DNA from: Allobosea sp039673065
GTDB lineage: Bacteria; Pseudomonadota; Alphaproteobacteria; Rhizobiales; Beijerinckiaceae
Reading direction: 5' to 3'
NCBI RefSeq assembly: GCF_039673065.1
Contig: NZ_JBDJKW010000005.1
Span: 205,394 to 269,393 of the forward strand
Length of the DNA: 64,000 bases
Positions 32,435 to 40,897 of the stretch are shown here, piece after piece. The notes below the pieces were generated by a model. The model saw only the letters and a program-made list of their open reading frames with translations, ran no database searches and had not been told where the DNA came from. Made by a program: the position numbers and the translations under genes. Each line of letters opens with the position of its first letter. The stretch's first letter is position 1.

Positions 32435-33112
32435 TCACCCGCCGGCGCTGTCCGGCCCGGCCGGGAGGACCACGACCCTGGCCCCGGCGGCGACGCGCCG
32501 ATGCAGGTCGATCACGTCCTGATTGGTCATGCGGATGCAGCCGGACGAGACCGATTCGCCGATCGTCTCGGGCTCGTTGGTGCCGTGGATGCGGTAGAGC
32601 GTGTCCCTGCCGCCCTGGAACAGATAGAGCGCGCGGGCACCTAGCGGATTGCTCTCGCCGCCGTCCATGCCACCGGCCCAGCGCGCATATTTCTCGGGTT
32701 CGCGCCGGATCATGTCGCGCGTCGGCGTCCAGCGCGGCCATGCGCGCTTGTAGGCGACATTGGCGGTGCCGGACCAGGCCAGCCCCTCGCGGCCGACGCC
32801 GACGCCATAGCGCAGCGCCATGCCGTTCTCCTGCACGAGATAGAGGAAGTGGTTGGCCGGATCGACGACGATGGTGCCGGGCTTTTCACCCGTCGGATCG
32901 GCGACGAGCTGGCGCCGGAAGCGCGGCTGCAGATCGTCGAGCGAGACCGCCGGCATATTGAAGGGCTCGCCCTCGATGGCGCCGTAGCGCGGATCCGGCG
33001 GCGGCGCGGGCGGTGGCGGAGGCTGGACCGGCATGGTGGCGCAGGCGGCGAGCAGGGAGGTGGACAGCGCGAGCCCGAGGACGGCGCGTCGCGGCAGGAG
33101 GCGTTCCGTCAC
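32435..33112 (-). CDS. L,D-transpeptidase lipoprotein (YkuD), paralogue 1
   Basis: 225 aa from GTG at 33112. Forms 3-3 peptidoglycan crosslinks or attaches proteins to the wall. Signal with lipobox LLAAC (Cys about 24), Pro-rich linker (PVQPPPPPAPPPDP), then the YkuD domain: GTIVVDPANHFLYLV near its start and HGTNEPETIGESVSSGCIRM with catalytic Cys192. The GTG overlaps the stop of the DsbA-like gene (GTGA), so translation is coupled; a longer open frame upstream is a shadow of that gene. Confidence 0.92.
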   Translation of the reverse strand: MTERLLPRRAVLGLALSTSLLAACATMPVQPPPPPAPPPDPRYGAIEGEPFNMPAVSLDDLQPRFRRQLVADPTGEKPGTIVVDPANHFLYLVQENGMALRYGVGVGREGLAWSGTANVAYKRAWPRWTPTRDMIRREPEKYARWAGGMDGGESNPLGARALYLFQGGRDTLYRIHGTNEPETIGESVSSGCIRMTNQDVIDLHRRVAAGARVVVLPAGPDSAGG

Positions 33113-33735
33113 TGGCCGGCCGCCTGCTTCTCGCGCGCATCGGCGATGGCCTGCCGGAAGCCGGCCTCGTCCAGCGTCGAGGTGCGGAACGGCCCGACGA
33201 GATAGGTCGGCGTGCCCTGCAGGCCGAGCGAATCCGCCTGGGCATGGTTGCGGCGCAGCAGCGTCAGGGTGGCGTCGGCCCCGGCGGTGAGGTCGCTCTG
33301 GAGCCTGGCCATGTCGATGCCGGAGGCCTGCACCGCGGCCAGCATCGCCTCCTTGGTGGCGCGGCGGCCGGTGATGCCCATCAACGCGTGGTGGGCGCGC
33401 TCGTACTGGCGCTGGCGCTTCGCGGCGAGCGCGAGCTGCGCGCCATAGACCGACGCCTCCGAGAGGATCGGCCAGTCCTTGTAGACGAGCCGGACCCTGC
33501 CATCCTCCTTCACCACGCGGGCGAGCACGGGCGCGGCGACCTTGCAGTAAGGGCAGTTGTAATCGAAGAAGGCGACGACCGTGACGTCGCCCTTCGGGTT
33601 GCCGCCGGTCGGCGCCTCGGGATCGTTGAGGATGCCCTGCACGTCGACGCCCTGCGCCTGCGCACTGCGCGCCGCCATGACGGAGAGCGGCGCGGCCGCG
33701 GCCGCGGCCGCGGCGAGAAAGCTCCTGCGATTCAT
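33109..33735 (-). CDS. DsbA-like thioredoxin-fold protein
   Basis: 208 aa. Twin-arginine-type signal (MNRRSFL then eight alanines) cleaved near AQA-Q. Thioredoxin fold with CPYC at Cys61/Cys64 (FFDYNCPYCKVAAP) and the cis-Pro loop GTPTYLV. CPYC is typical of DsbA/Com1-type disulfide proteins. Directly coupled to the L,D-transpeptidase, whose cysteine must stay reduced, so it may keep that enzyme active or fold it. The alanine run is encoded by a GGCCGC tandem repeat. Confidence 0.9.
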   Translation of the reverse strand: MNRRSFLAAAAAAAAPLSVMAARSAQAQGVDVQGILNDPEAPTGGNPKGDVTVVAFFDYNCPYCKVAAPVLARVVKEDGRVRLVYKDWPILSEASVYGAQLALAAKRQRQYERAHHALMGITGRRATKEAMLAAVQASGIDMARLQSDLTAGADATLTLLRRNHAQADSLGLQGTPTYLVGPFRTSTLDEAGFRQAIADAREKQAAGQ

Positions 33736-33887
33736 CGGGTTCGTCCTTGTCGAGCACGGTGGCCGGCCCTGCGGGGCGGCGCGGTTCGGTGGTAAGCCAT
33801 GAGCGCCAGCCTCGCCGCCCAGCTTAAGCCAGCCTTAAGCTCGGGCCGCAGGATCAGGCGCGAACCGAACCGGGAACGGACGCGACG

Positions 33888-34550
33888 ATGCGCATACTGG
33901 TGGTCGAGGACGACCCCATACTGGCCGAAGGCTTGAAGACCGGTCTCGGCCTCGCCGGCTGGACCGTCGACCAGGTCGGCGATTGCGAGCAGGCCCGCGC
34001 CGCCATCGCCGTGGGCGGCTTCGACGCGCTGGTGCTCGACCTGATGCTGCCGGACGGCTCCGGCCTCGACCTGCTGGCCGAGATGCGCCGTGCCAGGGAC
34101 GCGACGCCGGTGCTGCTGCTCACCGCGCTCGACGAGACGCCGGACCGCATCCGCGGGCTCGACGCCGGTGCCGACGACTATCTCGGCAAGCCGTTCGACC
34201 TCGACGAGTTGGCGGCCCGGCTGCGCGCCCTGTCGCGGCGCGGCGCCGGCCGCTCGGAGGCCAGTCTCAGCCTCGGCGGGCTGGTGCTGCACCCGGCGAC
34301 GCTCGGCGCTTCGCTCGACGGGCGGCCGGTCTCGCTGTCGCGCCGCGAATTCGCGCTGCTCTCGGCGCTGATGGAGCGGCCGGACGTGATCCGCTCGCGC
34401 GCCGAGCTGGAGGACCGGCTCTATGGCTGGCAGGAAGAGGTCGAAAGCAACGCGGTGGAGGTGCACATCCACAATCTGCGCGCCAAGATCGGCCGCGCAG
34501 CGATCGAGACGGTGCGCGGCGTCGGCTACCGCATGCGGCGGCCGTCATGA
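33888..34550 (+). CDS. OmpR-family response regulator
   Basis: 220 aa. Receiver domain 1-115 with acidic pocket EDD, phospho-acceptor Asp51 (LVLDLMLPDGSG), Thr in LLLTALDE and Lys in YLGKPFDLDEL; winged-helix DNA-binding domain 125-218 with SRREFALLSALMERPDVIRSRAELEDRLY and EVHIHNLRAKIG. Resembles QseB/PmrA-type regulators. ATGA overlap with the kinase gene. Divergent from the dsbA-like/transpeptidase operon, a possible target. Confidence 0.93.
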   Translation: MRILVVEDDPILAEGLKTGLGLAGWTVDQVGDCEQARAAIAVGGFDALVLDLMLPDGSGLDLLAEMRRARDATPVLLLTALDETPDRIRGLDAGADDYLGKPFDLDELAARLRALSRRGAGRSEASLSLGGLVLHPATLGASLDGRPVSLSRREFALLSALMERPDVIRSRAELEDRLYGWQEEVESNAVEVHIHNLRAKIGRAAIETVRGVGYRMRRPS

Positions 34551-35881
34551 GCTCGCTGCGCCGCCGCCTCTTCCTGCTGCTCGCCGCCGCCACCGGCGCG
34601 ATCTGGCTCTGCGCCGTCGCCTGGACCTTCATCTGCAGCCGCGCCGAGCTGGAGCGCGTGCTCGACACCCGCCTGCAGGAGGCGGCGCGCATGGTCCATT
34701 CGCTGGTCGCGGCCGGCAACATGGCGACGGCGGCAGACGCACCGGCCTTCGAGGAAACGAGCTATTCGCGCCAGCTCTCCTGCCAGATCTGGTCGCTGGG
34801 CGGGCGCCTGCTCGCGCGCTCCAGCGGCGCGCCGATGCAGAACCTCGCGCGCGACGGCGAGGGCTTCGTCGAGCACATGGTCGCCGGCGAGATCTGGCGG
34901 GTCTACACCATCGTCGACAAGGCCAAGGACGTGCGCGTCTCGGTCGGCGACCGGGTCGGCCTGCGCAACCAGCTGGTGCGCGACCTCGTCGCCGGGCTGG
35001 TCGCGCCGGCGCTGCTGATCGTGCCGCTGCTCGGGCTGATGATCTGGCTGAGCCTCGGACGGGGCCTCAAGCCGCTCAATGCCATAGCCGGCGAGATCGC
35101 CCTGCGCCGGGGCGACGACATGAGCGCCATAGCCGATGGCGAGGCCCCCTCCGAGGTCCGCCCGCTGATCGCGGCGCTGAACGGGCTGTTCGGCAAGGTC
35201 GAGGCGGCGCGCCGCCATGAGCGCGAGATCACCGCCTTCGCCGCGCACGAGCTGCGCACGCCGCTCGCCGGGCTGAAGACGCAGGTGCAGGTCGCGCTCG
35301 CCGCCAGCGACCCGGCCGTGCGCGACAAGGCGCTGCGCCAGACGCTGGTCTCTGTCGACCGCACCAACCGCCTCGCCCGGCAATTGCTGGCGCTGGCGCG
35401 GCTGGAGGCGATGCCGGACGCGGCGGCGCGCGAGCCGGTCGATCTCGGCGCGGCGCTGCGCGAGGTCGACGAGGCGGCTCCGAAGCGCGACGGTGTCGTC
35501 GTCGCGATCGACCCGGCGCTGGACGGGTGCATGCTGACGACCGAGCCGCTCAGCCTGAGCCTGATCCTGCGCAACCTGCATGAGAATGCGCTCGGCCATA
35601 TGACGGGGCCGGGCCGGATCTGCTGGCGGCTCGCACCCGATGGCGCGGGCCTGCTGCTGGAGGATGAAGGGCCGGGCATTCCCGCCCCGGAACTGCCGCA
35701 GGTGACGCAGCGCTTCTTCCGCGGCAGCACGCGCGGCACCAGCGGGACCGGGCTCGGGCTCACCATCGCCGAGATGGCGGCGGGGCGGATCGGCGCGGTG
35801 CTGTCGCTCGAGAACCGGAGCGACCGCAGCGGGCTGCGCTGCCGCCTCGGCTGGAACGCGGCCGGCGAGAGCCGCAGCTGA
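34547..35881 (+). CDS. Sensor histidine kinase (EnvZ/QseC-like)
   Basis: 444 aa. Two membrane segments (about 10-30 and 150-172) bound a periplasmic domain of about 120 residues, followed by HAMP, dimerisation helix with His234 (FAAHELRTPLAG) and the ATPase: N box RNLHENALGHM, G1 DEGPGIP, F box RFFRGS and G2 GTSGTGLGLTIAE. Periplasmic sequence (DTRLQEAARMVHSL..) matches the QseC/PmrB-like N-terminal domain. Signal unknown; neighbouring envelope genes hint at wall or redox stress. Confidence 0.93.
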   Translation: MSSLRRRLFLLLAAATGAIWLCAVAWTFICSRAELERVLDTRLQEAARMVHSLVAAGNMATAADAPAFEETSYSRQLSCQIWSLGGRLLARSSGAPMQNLARDGEGFVEHMVAGEIWRVYTIVDKAKDVRVSVGDRVGLRNQLVRDLVAGLVAPALLIVPLLGLMIWLSLGRGLKPLNAIAGEIALRRGDDMSAIADGEAPSEVRPLIAALNGLFGKVEAARRHEREITAFAAHELRTPLAGLKTQVQVALAASDPAVRDKALRQTLVSVDRTNRLARQLLALARLEAMPDAAAREPVDLGAALREVDEAAPKRDGVVVAIDPALDGCMLTTEPLSLSLILRNLHENALGHMTGPGRICWRLAPDGAGLLLEDEGPGIPAPELPQVTQRFFRGSTRGTSGTGLGLTIAEMAAGRIGAVLSLENRSDRSGLRCRLGWNAAGESRS

Positions 35882-36127
35882 GCGGCGCGACGAGATTTCG
35901 CCAGGTCGTGGACCAAGACGACCGGCTTTGCAGCCGCGACCATGGCGCCCGCGCCATGACGAGGCAGGATCATCGTGGCCAGCGCCCGGTGTTGTACGCG
36001 TCGCTATGCTGGCCCGGCGCCCGGCAGATCGCTCGCGGGCGCGGCGGGCTTGGCGCTGGCGCCCGATTCATCCGATGCTATAGCTTCGCGCCACGAGACG
36101 CGGAACGGCCGGTCGGCGGGAGGACGG

Positions 36128-36637
36128 ATGACTGAATTGATGCTCTATCGCGCTGCCGCCTGCGCCCGGCCCGTGCACCGTCTGCCCCTGCTCGCAGCCG
36201 CCGCGGCCGCCCTGCTGCTCGCCGGCTGCGCCGGCGGTGGTTCGTCGGGCGCGCCCGGCGCCACGGCGCGGGCGCCCGCCCCGGCAGATGTCAGCCGCGA
36301 AGCGCTGATCGGCCGCTGGGGCATCGCCTCCTTCCACACCGAGAAGGACCGCAAGCGCACCGAGGCGCAGGCCAAGGCGCAATGCGGCCAGCCCTACGCC
36401 ATCACCGCCGGCCCGAACGAGGGCGTGATGATGCATGTCGCTGACGACCCGAAGCGCTACGAGCTGCGGCTCAAGGCGGGCTCCGGCGGCAAGACCTATC
36501 TCGGTTTCGAGGCGCCGGCGGGCGATCCGCAGGATCGCGAGCTGCTCTCGGTCTCGAAGACCATGCTGGTGACGCGCTTCGTCGATCCCGACGCGCACCG
36601 GCGCTACGGCACCTTCATCTTCGCGCGCTGCGGCTGA
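36128..36637 (+). CDS. Small lipoprotein, function unknown
   Basis: 169 aa. Start ATG at 36128 with GGGAGGA six bases upstream; longer in-frame starts lack this. Hydrophobic segment ends in lipobox LLAGC (Cys about 37). Mature region starts with Gly/Ser/Ala spacer, then VSREALIGRWGIASFHTEKDRKRTEAQAKAQCGQPYAITAGPNEGVMMH, a lipocalin-like beginning (G-R-W), and a C-terminal pair-forming Cys (FARCG). Ends 17 bp before the second L,D-transpeptidase and is probably in its operon. Confidence 0.8.
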   Translation: MTELMLYRAAACARPVHRLPLLAAAAAALLLAGCAGGGSSGAPGATARAPAPADVSREALIGRWGIASFHTEKDRKRTEAQAKAQCGQPYAITAGPNEGVMMHVADDPKRYELRLKAGSGGKTYLGFEAPAGDPQDRELLSVSKTMLVTRFVDPDAHRRYGTFIFARCG

Positions 36638-36654
36638 TGCGGGGGAGGACGGAT

Positions 36655-37284
36655 ATGCGCCCACGCCCCGCAACGGCCGCGCTCGCCGGCCTCGCCGCCG
36701 CTTTCCTGGCCCTGGCAGGGCCGGCGCCGGCCCAGCCGCGCCCGCCCGCCGCGATCGGCGCGGGCGGCGATACCGATCCCGGCGACGAGCCCGGCCGCAT
36801 CTCGACGGAAGAGGTGCGCATCACTGACGGCCCCTATGCTCGGCAGATGGTGCTGTTCCGCTCCAGCGAGCCGCCGGGCACCGTGGTGATCCACAGCGCC
36901 GAGCGCTTCCTCTATGTGGTTCAGGGCAATGGCCGGGCGCTGCGCTACGGCATCGGCGTCGGGCGCGACGGCTTCACCTGGTCGGGCCAGGTCAAGGTCA
37001 GCCGCAAGGCGGAGTGGCCGGACTGGCGCCCGCCCCCGGACATGCTGCAGCGCCAGCCCTATCTGCCGCGCTTCATGGCCGGCGGACCGGGCAATCCGAT
37101 GGGCGCCCGCGCGCTCTATCTCGGCTCGACCGTGTTCCGCATCCACGGCACCAACCAGCCCGAGACCATCGGCCAGGCGATCTCGTCGGGCTGCTTCCGC
37201 CTCGCCAATGGCGACGTGATCGATTTGTACGATCGCATCCCGGTCGGCACCAAGGTGATCATCCGGCACAAGACCGCGCTGTGA
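36655..37284 (+). CDS. L,D-transpeptidase (YkuD), paralogue 2
   Basis: 209 aa. Secreted: signal peptide ending PAPAQ. Catalytic region HGTNQPETIGQAISSGCFRLANGDVIDLY with Cys180. Paralogous to the enzyme at 32435-33112 (shared VVIHSAERFLYVVQ/VVDPANHFLYLVQ opening, ALRYG.GVGR.G, WP.W.P, MGARALYL). ATG at 36655 is preceded by GGGGGAGG at good distance; the ATG 18 bp earlier is worse placed. Lacks the lipobox of paralogue 1. Confidence 0.93.
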   Translation: MRPRPATAALAGLAAAFLALAGPAPAQPRPPAAIGAGGDTDPGDEPGRISTEEVRITDGPYARQMVLFRSSEPPGTVVIHSAERFLYVVQGNGRALRYGIGVGRDGFTWSGQVKVSRKAEWPDWRPPPDMLQRQPYLPRFMAGGPGNPMGARALYLGSTVFRIHGTNQPETIGQAISSGCFRLANGDVIDLYDRIPVGTKVIIRHKTAL

Positions 37285-37304
37285 GCGCGACAGGAGTGGA
37301 TTCC

Positions 37305-38333
37305 ATGACCGTTTTCGCCCGCCGGTCCCTGCGCCTCGCCGCGGCCGGCCTGCTCGCGTTGGTCGCACTCGCCCCGGCGCAGGCCGGCACGCTGGAGAGC
37401 GTCAGCGAGCGCGGTACGCTGAACTGCGGCGTCAGCGAAGGGCTGAGCGGCTTCTCCGACCAGGATGCCCAAGGGCGATGGTTCGGCTTCGACGTCGATT
37501 TCTGCCGCGCGGTCGCCGCCGCCGTGCTCGGCGATCCGGAGAAGGTCGCCTTCACGCCGCTGGCGGCCGGCCAGCGCTTCGAGGCGCTGACCTCCGGCAA
37601 GGTCGACCTGCTCGCCCGCAACTCGACCTGGACACTGTCGCGCGAGGCCGGGCTCGGCCTCGCCTTCGCCGGCATCACCTATCATGACGGCCAGGGCTTC
37701 CTCGCCAAGCGCACACTGGGCGTCGATGGCGCGCTCGAACTCGACAAGGCGAAGATCTGCGTCGAGACCGGCACGACGACGCAGCTCAACCTCGCGGACT
37801 TCTTCAAGGCCAATGCGATGAGCTACGAAGAGAAACCATTCAAGACGGCCGCCGAAGCGTTTTCCGCCTTCCAGTCGGGCCAGTGCGACGTGCTGACCCG
37901 CGACCAGTCGGCCCTGCATGGCGAGCGGCTGCGCCTGACGCGGCCGGGCGAGGCCGTGGTGCTGCCGGACGTGATCTCGAAGGAGCCGCTCGGCCCGGTG
38001 GTGCGGGCCGACGACTTCCGCTGGTTCACCATCGTGAAATGGGTGAACTTCGCGCTGATCAACGCCGAGGAGCTCGGAATATCCAGGGAAACGGTGGAGG
38101 AGGCCCAGGCCTCGCAGAAGCCGGACGTGCGCCGCTTCACCGGGGCCGAGGGCGATTTCGGCAAGTCGCTCGGCCTGGCGCCGGACTGGGCGCTGCGCGC
38201 GGTCAAGGCGACCGGCAACTATGCCGAGATCTACGAGCGCAATCTCGGCACGGGCTCGCGGCTTTCAATCCCGCGCGGGCTGAACCAGCTCTGGAACATG
38301 GGCGGCGTGCTCTACGCGCCGCCCATGCGCTGA
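37305..38333 (+). CDS. Amino-acid ABC transporter substrate-binding protein (AapJ-like), orphan
   Basis: 342 aa. Secreted (signal peptide ending AQAG). Solute-binding type II fold: LNCGVSEGLSGFSDQDAQGRWFGFDVDFCRAVAAAVLGDPEKVAFTPL, LLARNSTWTLSREA, ICVETGTTTQLNLADFF and DVLTRDQSAL match AapJ/BztA binding proteins of general L-amino-acid importers. No permease or ATPase is nearby. AGGAG lies nine bases before ATG. Twenty bp after the transpeptidase; perhaps cotranscribed, possibly for wall-peptide amino acids. Confidence 0.92.
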   Translation: MTVFARRSLRLAAAGLLALVALAPAQAGTLESVSERGTLNCGVSEGLSGFSDQDAQGRWFGFDVDFCRAVAAAVLGDPEKVAFTPLAAGQRFEALTSGKVDLLARNSTWTLSREAGLGLAFAGITYHDGQGFLAKRTLGVDGALELDKAKICVETGTTTQLNLADFFKANAMSYEEKPFKTAAEAFSAFQSGQCDVLTRDQSALHGERLRLTRPGEAVVLPDVISKEPLGPVVRADDFRWFTIVKWVNFALINAEELGISRETVEEAQASQKPDVRRFTGAEGDFGKSLGLAPDWALRAVKATGNYAEIYERNLGTGSRLSIPRGLNQLWNMGGVLYAPPMR

Positions 38334-38337
38334 GACC

Positions 38338-39323
38338 TCAGCCGATCTCGACCACGACGCGGCCGCGCACCTTGCCGTCAAGGATGGCGCGGCCGGTCTC
38401 GACCACGTCCTCCAGCGGGATCGTCGTGGTCATCGCCGCCAGCCTGTCGCGATCGAGGTCGCGCGCCAGCCGCGACCACGCCTCGAGCCGGCGCGGCTTG
38501 GGGCACATCACCGAATCGATGCCGAGCAGCGCGACGCCGCGCAGGATGAAGGGCGCGACCGAGGCCGGCAGGTCCATGCCCTGAGCCAGCCCGCAGGCGG
38601 CGACGGCACCGCCATAGCGCGTCATCGACAGCAGATTGGCGAGCGTGTGCGAGCCGACCGCGTCGACGCCGGCGGCCCAGCGCTCCTTGCCGAGCGGGCG
38701 TCCCGGGGCCGAGAGCTCGGCGCGGTCGATGATCTCGGCAGCACCGAGGCTCGTCAGATATTCCGCCTCCTCGGCGCGGCCGGTCGAGGCGACGACGTGC
38801 CAGCCGGCGCGGGCGAGGAGCGCGATCGCGACCGAGCCGACCCCGCCGGCGGCGCCGTCACCACGGCCGGGCCGTCGGAGGGCTTCAGCCCGTGCCGCTC
38901 CAGCGCCATCACCGAGAGCATGGCGGTGTAGCCGGCGGTGCCGATCGCCATCGCCTCGGCCGGCGTCATGCCCTCGGGCAGCGGCACCAGCCAGTCGCCC
39001 TTCACGCGGCTCTTCTGGGCATAGGCACCGAGATGGGTCTCGCCAGTCCCCCAGCCGTTGAGGATGACGAGGTCGCCCGGCTTGAAATCGGGGTGGGAGG
39101 AGGTCTCGACCCGCCCGGCGAAGTCGATGCCGGGGATCATCGGCCAGCGCCGCACCACCGGGGCACGGCCTGTCACCGCGAGCCCGTCCTTGTAGTTCAC
39201 GGTGGAGTGGGTCACCCGGACGGTGACGTCGCCCTCCATCAGATCGGCCTCGTCGAAGCTGCCGAGCGCGGTCTGCGTGCCCGTCTCGCCCTTGGTGGCG
39301 ATCAGCGCCTTGAAGCTCGACAT
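38338..39323 (-). pseudogene. acuI: AcuI/YhdH-type acryloyl-CoA/quinone reductase, frameshifted
   Basis: Zinc-independent MDR-family NADPH oxidoreductase split over two frames. Frame one (from ATG at 39323) gives MSSFKALIATKGETGTQTAL through SDGPAVVT; frame two resumes as GGVGSVAIALLARAGWHVVAS and continues to RGRVVVEIG. The expected GVVTGAAGGVGSVA nucleotide-binding loop is broken by one missing G/C base near 38851-38856. Everything else is intact, so this is either a very recent pseudogene or a sequencing error in a GC run. Full-length product would be about 328 aa. Confidence 0.88.
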
Positions 39324-39429
39324 GCGTCTCTCCCTGAGCCTTGGATCGGTCCGGCGCCGTGCGATGGCGCCCGAAGGGCAGATGACCTCGCCCCGGCCGC
39401 GATCGCAAGAGCGGGGGGCCTCGTCCGCC

Positions 39430-40668
39430 TCAGGCGGGCTGCGCCACCGGGCGGGCCACCGGCTTCTCGACGATCGGCAGGTTGATCACCGCCGACGCGA
39501 CGCCGAGCAGCACCGAGAGCCACCAGACCACGTCATAGGAGCCGAAGCGCTCATAGAGCACGCCGCCGAGCAGCACGCCGAGGAAGCCGCCGACCTGGTG
39601 CGAGAAGAAGGCGAAACCATAGAGCATCGCCATGTACTTCGTGCCGAACATCAGCATCACCAGCCCGGAGGTCGGCGGCACTGTCGAGAGCCAGAACATG
39701 CCGATGACGACGCCGAAGACGATGGCCGAGGCAGGGCTCGGCGGCAGCATGATGAAGACCGCAATCGCGACCGCACGGCCGAGATAGATCCAGGCGAGCA
39801 GATGTCGCTTCGGCATGCGCGCCGAGAGCCAGCCGGAACCGAGCGAGCCGACCGCGTTGGCGAGCCCGATCGCGGCCAGCGTCCAGCCGCCGACCCAGGC
39901 CGGCATGCCGGCATCCTTGAGATAGGCCGGCATGTGCACGGTGATGAAGGCGAGCTGGAAGCCGCAGGTGAAGAAACCGAGCACCAGCAGCACATAGCTG
40001 CGATGGCCGAGCGCCTCGCGCAGCGCCTGCATGATCGTCTGCCCCGGCACCGGCGCGGCGGCGCTGGTGGTCGTGGCCGGCGACGCGGTGCCGCGCGTCG
40101 CCAGCATCACCGAGAGCGGCAGCACGGGCAGCAGCGTCAGCGCGAACACCGTCAGCGCCTGCTGCCAGCCCAGCGTCTCGATCAGGATGTTGCCGATCGG
40201 CGGGAAGAGGAACTGGCCGAAGGAGCCGGCCGCCGTGCCGGCGCCGAAGGCGAGCGGGCGCCAGCTCTCGGGCAGCAGCTTGCCGAAGGCGGCGAGGATC
40301 AGGTTGAACGAGCAGGCGGAGAGGCCGAAGCCGATCAGCACGCCGGCGCCGAGATGCAGTTGCATCGGCGTCGAGGCATAGGCCATGGTCACCAGCCCCG
40401 CCGCGTAGAGCAGCGCGCCGACGCAGAGCACGCGCACCAGCCCGAACCGGTCGGCGATCGCGCCCGCGAAAGGCGCGCCCAGCCCCCAGAGCAGGTTCTG
40501 AATGGCCAGCGCCAGGCCGAAGGTATCGCGCCCCCAGCCGAACTGCATCGTCATCGGGATCTGGAACAGCCCGGCACTGGCGCGCGGGCCGAAGCTGATC
40601 AGCGCGATCAGACAGCCGGCGGCGACGATGATCTCCGGCGCGTAGCTGCGCCTCGCGGGTGCGGACAT
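39430..40668 (-). CDS. MFS transporter, monocarboxylate/oxalate-formate-type
   Basis: 412 aa, twelve membrane segments in two six-helix halves with a polar middle loop (ATRGTASPATTTSAAAPVPGQ). Signatures ISFGPRASAGLFQIPMTMQFGWGRDTFGLALAIQNLLWGLGAPFAGAIADRFG match the YbfB/MCT-like anion permeases common in alphaproteobacteria. Substrate unknown. Gene lies 106 bp upstream of the acuI-type reading frame, same strand. Confidence 0.88.
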   Translation of the reverse strand: MSAPARRSYAPEIIVAAGCLIALISFGPRASAGLFQIPMTMQFGWGRDTFGLALAIQNLLWGLGAPFAGAIADRFGLVRVLCVGALLYAAGLVTMAYASTPMQLHLGAGVLIGFGLSACSFNLILAAFGKLLPESWRPLAFGAGTAAGSFGQFLFPPIGNILIETLGWQQALTVFALTLLPVLPLSVMLATRGTASPATTTSAAAPVPGQTIMQALREALGHRSYVLLVLGFFTCGFQLAFITVHMPAYLKDAGMPAWVGGWTLAAIGLANAVGSLGSGWLSARMPKRHLLAWIYLGRAVAIAVFIMLPPSPASAIVFGVVIGMFWLSTVPPTSGLVMLMFGTKYMAMLYGFAFFSHQVGGFLGVLLGGVLYERFGSYDVVWWLSVLLGVASAVINLPIVEKPVARPVAQPA

Positions 40669-40800
40669 GACGACGGTCTCCGGAGAAAATCGTGTGTCTG
40701 CACTATAGCGCGCGCCACGCCGCGCGCCATCGCGTTCGGGTGAAGCGGCGCATCACGCGGATGCATGGGCGCGCCTGGCCGCGCCCCGAAAGCGTCGCCG

Positions 40801-40816
40801 TTAACCGCCGCTCAAC
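40801..40816 (+). promoter_or_regulatory. CtrA-like box upstream of sleB-type gene
   Basis: TTAACCGCCGCTCAAC: TTAA-N7-TCAA, one mismatch from the CtrA consensus TTAA-N7-TTAA. 82 bp before the TTG start. Confidence 0.4.
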
Positions 40817-40897
40817 CCTGACGAGAGATGATTCGATTGTCGCGAATTTGCATCAGGCGGTTCGCGCAGGGCTCCGGTTGTTGCGGGTACGAGTGCC

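Noticed and set aside
35975..36127. Longer start for the lipoprotein gene at 36128
   Set aside because: The extra 51 codons precede the lipobox signal and would place it internally; the ATG at 36128 has a good ribosome site.
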